Positions 62,246 to 64,000 of a DNA stretch of 64,000 nucleotides are shown here, in pieces. How positions within the stretch are numbered: the first letter of the stretch is position 1; each line of letters starts with the position of its first letter. The notes below the pieces were generated by a model. It ran no database searches and was not told where the DNA came from. It saw only the letters and a list, made by a program, of their open reading frames with translations. Source of the stretch: Chamaecrista fasciculata (taxonomy: Eukaryota > Streptophyta > Magnoliopsida > Fabales > Fabaceae); the NCBI GenBank assembly GCA_003254925.1, contig QANZ01043233.1, forward strand, positions 50,605 to 114,604, given 5' to 3'. The position numbers and the translations under genes were made by a program.

Positions 62246-62704
62246 TGTTGGAAAATAGTTAGTAATTAAAGTCCCACATTGGATAAGTTGAAGGATTGAG
62301 CAGAGGGCTCATATGTGAAGGGTCATAACTCTTCATATGTGGATGGTTGCAATTGTTTATTGAAAAGTCATGAATGTTGAATCATGACAAGTTATAACCA
62401 ACCATTAAGATTGAACATGAAAAGATATGATTGTAGGAATCTGAAAGGTTGTACATCTTCAGGTTTTCCTCTATAAATAGCATCTCTTCTCTCAAACAGA
62501 AGATCAATCAAGGGATCTCATCTTCAACTTTTCTTTCACAAAATTGTGTTCATAAGATATTATAGTTTTGCTGACTATAATATCAGGCTTTGTAAAATCC
62601 TGGAGGAAATCTGTCATACAAACTCAACAGCAATTGAATAGTGGGGACTTAATTTCCTTAAGGACAGTGATCACACTATCAAAGCCTATACTATATTTCT
62701 AACA
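62246..62704 (+). repeat. 3' LTR of the outer element
   Basis: 459 bp, nearly identical to the left LTR, preceded by AACTAAGTGGGGGAT (polypurine tract) and followed by the CATTA duplication. Confidence 0.9.
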
Positions 62705-62800
62705 CATTAGGCATCTGAATCTTGAATTAGTCATTGGTGATGTTAATCCCAATGTTTCCATCACCAATATCTAGAAACATGTTGGTCCAAATATATTCTA
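62705..62800 (-). pseudogene. Continuation of the Helitron helicase fragment past the LTR element
   Basis: The minus strand encodes FLDIGDGNIGI and then, after a stop, FKIQMP, leading directly into NDILVPNFNDP at 49520 once the LTR element and one CATTA are removed. This matches the continuous LDIGDGK...IQIPxDILI segment of PIF1-type Helitron helicases. It proves the LTR element inserted inside this coding remnant. Confidence 0.8.
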
Positions 62801-62804
62801 TTAC

Positions 62805-63060
62805 CTAGGGTTTGACCCGTGTGATGCACGTGTGGTTTTATTATAAAAAAAGTTACAAAGTACACTACATTCTACTGTTTTTGTAGTATATGATAAATAA
62901 TAATAATATTACATGAAAAAATATCATTATATTGATAATGGTAATTAGGCTAAAATAGTTCAAAATTTTAAAATGGTAATTACATTAAAATGCATCATAA
63001 AGTAAAATATAAAGTAGGGGATGCTATACTAAATTGTCTTTCCAAGGCCAAATATAAACA
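62805..63060 (-). mobile_element. Third Helitron 3' terminus and adjoining 3' region
   Basis: CTAGGGTTTGACCCGTGTGATGCACGTGTGG on the plus strand is a diverged copy of the terminus at 46843, including CTAG. The following DNA (GTAGTATATGATAAATAATAATAATATTACATGAAAA, then AATGGTAATTACATTAAAATG) matches 48615-48700, which follows the second helicase copy. So another Helitron end abuts the helicase remnant. Confidence 0.65.
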
Positions 63061-64000
63061 TCATGTCACGGTGATTTTTGTAGCCGTAAGACATTTTCAT
63101 TCGTTGTAGTGGGGTTGAACAAATATTAAAATCAATTTTGACATCTAGATTCAGTAAATAATTTAATCCATATATCTAGTTCTTAACTCCGAAAATTTTT
63201 GAAGTAAATTATTTTTTATTAATATAAAACTTATTTTCATCAATTTTGTCATCTAAAACTACTAAATAAAAAAGTACATCGTAATTAGGAATGTATTATT
63301 AGAATGATCCAATATGTATGAAGTATTTAACATTTTATCTTTACAATTTAATATTTTATCGATACATAAAGTTATAAAATATTACATTTTTATATTTAAA
63401 AAATAAATATTTATCATTATGGTCGGGTATGGTACCACTATACCCAGACACATACCCGTCGATGTTGGACTCAAAATCAGACTTAATCCTATATGATAAA
63501 ATTTCATAATCCATATTAGATCAAAGTATTTTGACTATCCCTAAATAGATAGATAGATCCCTTTAACTTATTTTCTGTACATTTTAACTTTCAAATAAGT
63601 TAATAGAAACATCCCTTGAGTTTTCAACTTCGATCGTCCAACACTCCTAAACAGCCTCACTCATTTAAAAGTTTAAAGTATCTATTTATCAATTTTTAAA
63701 ACTTAAAAGAATTTTATGCCTCTTAAAACTCGGGAACTGTAAGTACATTTTAAAGTACTTAAAATATGGTACTTTGAAGTTTTGTTTTGGTTACGTCATG
63801 AGTACCCCTCGCCTATCCGTGTAATGGTCTAAGCGAAGACTAATCTCATTCGAGCCTTAGAGACGAAATGGCGTTTTATAAATTAATAAATAATAATAAT
63901 TTTTAATTAATATCAACGAATGCTCATAATTTATTGAAATATTAATTTAATAAAAATTATTCAATCGACTGCTATGTTACCAAAAGAAACGATATAATAG
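63061..64000. other. AT-rich DNA at the right edge, no gene seen
   Basis: No exon, long frame or clear repeat. There is a small GC-richer patch near 63420-63470 (GGGTATGGTACCACTATACCC, itself a short palindrome). The Helitron 5' region, if still present, would lie here or beyond the window. Confidence 0.4.

Larger units (their letters stand above)
49526..62704 (+). mobile_element. Outer LTR retrotransposon (deleted, Copia-like), host of a nested element
   Basis: 459-bp LTRs at 49526-49984 and 62246-62704, both starting TGTTGGAAAATAG and ending TTTCTAACA, and a 5-bp target duplication CATTA at 49521-49525 and 62705-62709. A polypurine tract AAGTGGGGGATT abuts the right LTR, so the element reads plus. 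Without the nested Copia, the internal part is only about 2.4 kb (49985-50704 and 60598-62245) and holds only an RNase H/C-terminal remnant. No match to the initiator Met tRNA primer site is seen after the left LTR, so its primer is unknown. The element is a deletion derivative mobilised in trans. Confidence 0.9.

Overview
The window is nuclear DNA of a dicot-like flowering plant. Genes contain many small GT-AG introns, intergenic DNA is AT-rich, several proteins carry organelle-targeting N-termini, and plant transposon families are abundant. I could not identify the species. No bacterial, phage or organellar genome segment is present.

Three protein genes look intact once exons are joined by hand. 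(1) A vacuolar-type amino acid transporter of the AVT6 group lies on the + strand at 3985-7303 (5 exons, 457 aa). (2) A phage-type organellar RNA polymerase lies on the - strand at 22323-32440 (19 exons, 1009 aa, all catalytic residues present). (3) A plastid HSP90 lies on the - strand at 38223-44784 (19 exons, 804 aa, one intron with a GC donor). A CC-NBS-LRR resistance gene on the - strand (16425-20126) keeps all NB-ARC motifs but is broken near the N-terminus and in the LRR, so I call it a probable pseudogene. An LRR scrap and duplicated flanking DNA at about 9.7-16.4 kb suggest the locus was once a small NLR cluster. The polymerase and HSP90C both serve organelles, but nothing here shows they are co-regulated.

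Layout: 1-3.98 kb, two long-inverted-repeat elements in AT-rich DNA; 4-7.3 kb, transporter; 7.3-16.4 kb, non-genic DNA with small transposons, a SINE-like insertion, two oppositely oriented copies of an unclassified repeat, and NLR-derived duplications; 16.4-20.1 kb, NLR; 22.3-32.4 kb, RPOT; 32.7-37.5 kb, transposon-rich intergenic DNA with a 17-bp-TSD retroposon and a degenerate 34-bp minisatellite; 38.2-44.8 kb, HSP90C with MITEs in its introns; 45.5-46.7 kb, a MULE-like element with a perfect 9-bp TSD; 46.8-64 kb, a three-level transposon nest.

In the nest, Helitron remnants (hairpin plus CTAG ends and PIF1-type helicase fragments) are split in frame by a deleted LTR element with 459-bp LTRs (TSD CATTA). 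That element is itself split by a 9.9-kb Copia element with 2.2-kb LTRs (TSD ATATA) and an uninterrupted 1325-codon polyprotein. The inner LTR pair is clearly more divergent than the outer pair, the reverse of what insertion order predicts. I see no convincing new biological system. The most unusual signals are this age paradox, the tandem Helitron termini, the NLR deletion inferred from its own paralogous scrap, and the possible cargo of the MULE-like element.
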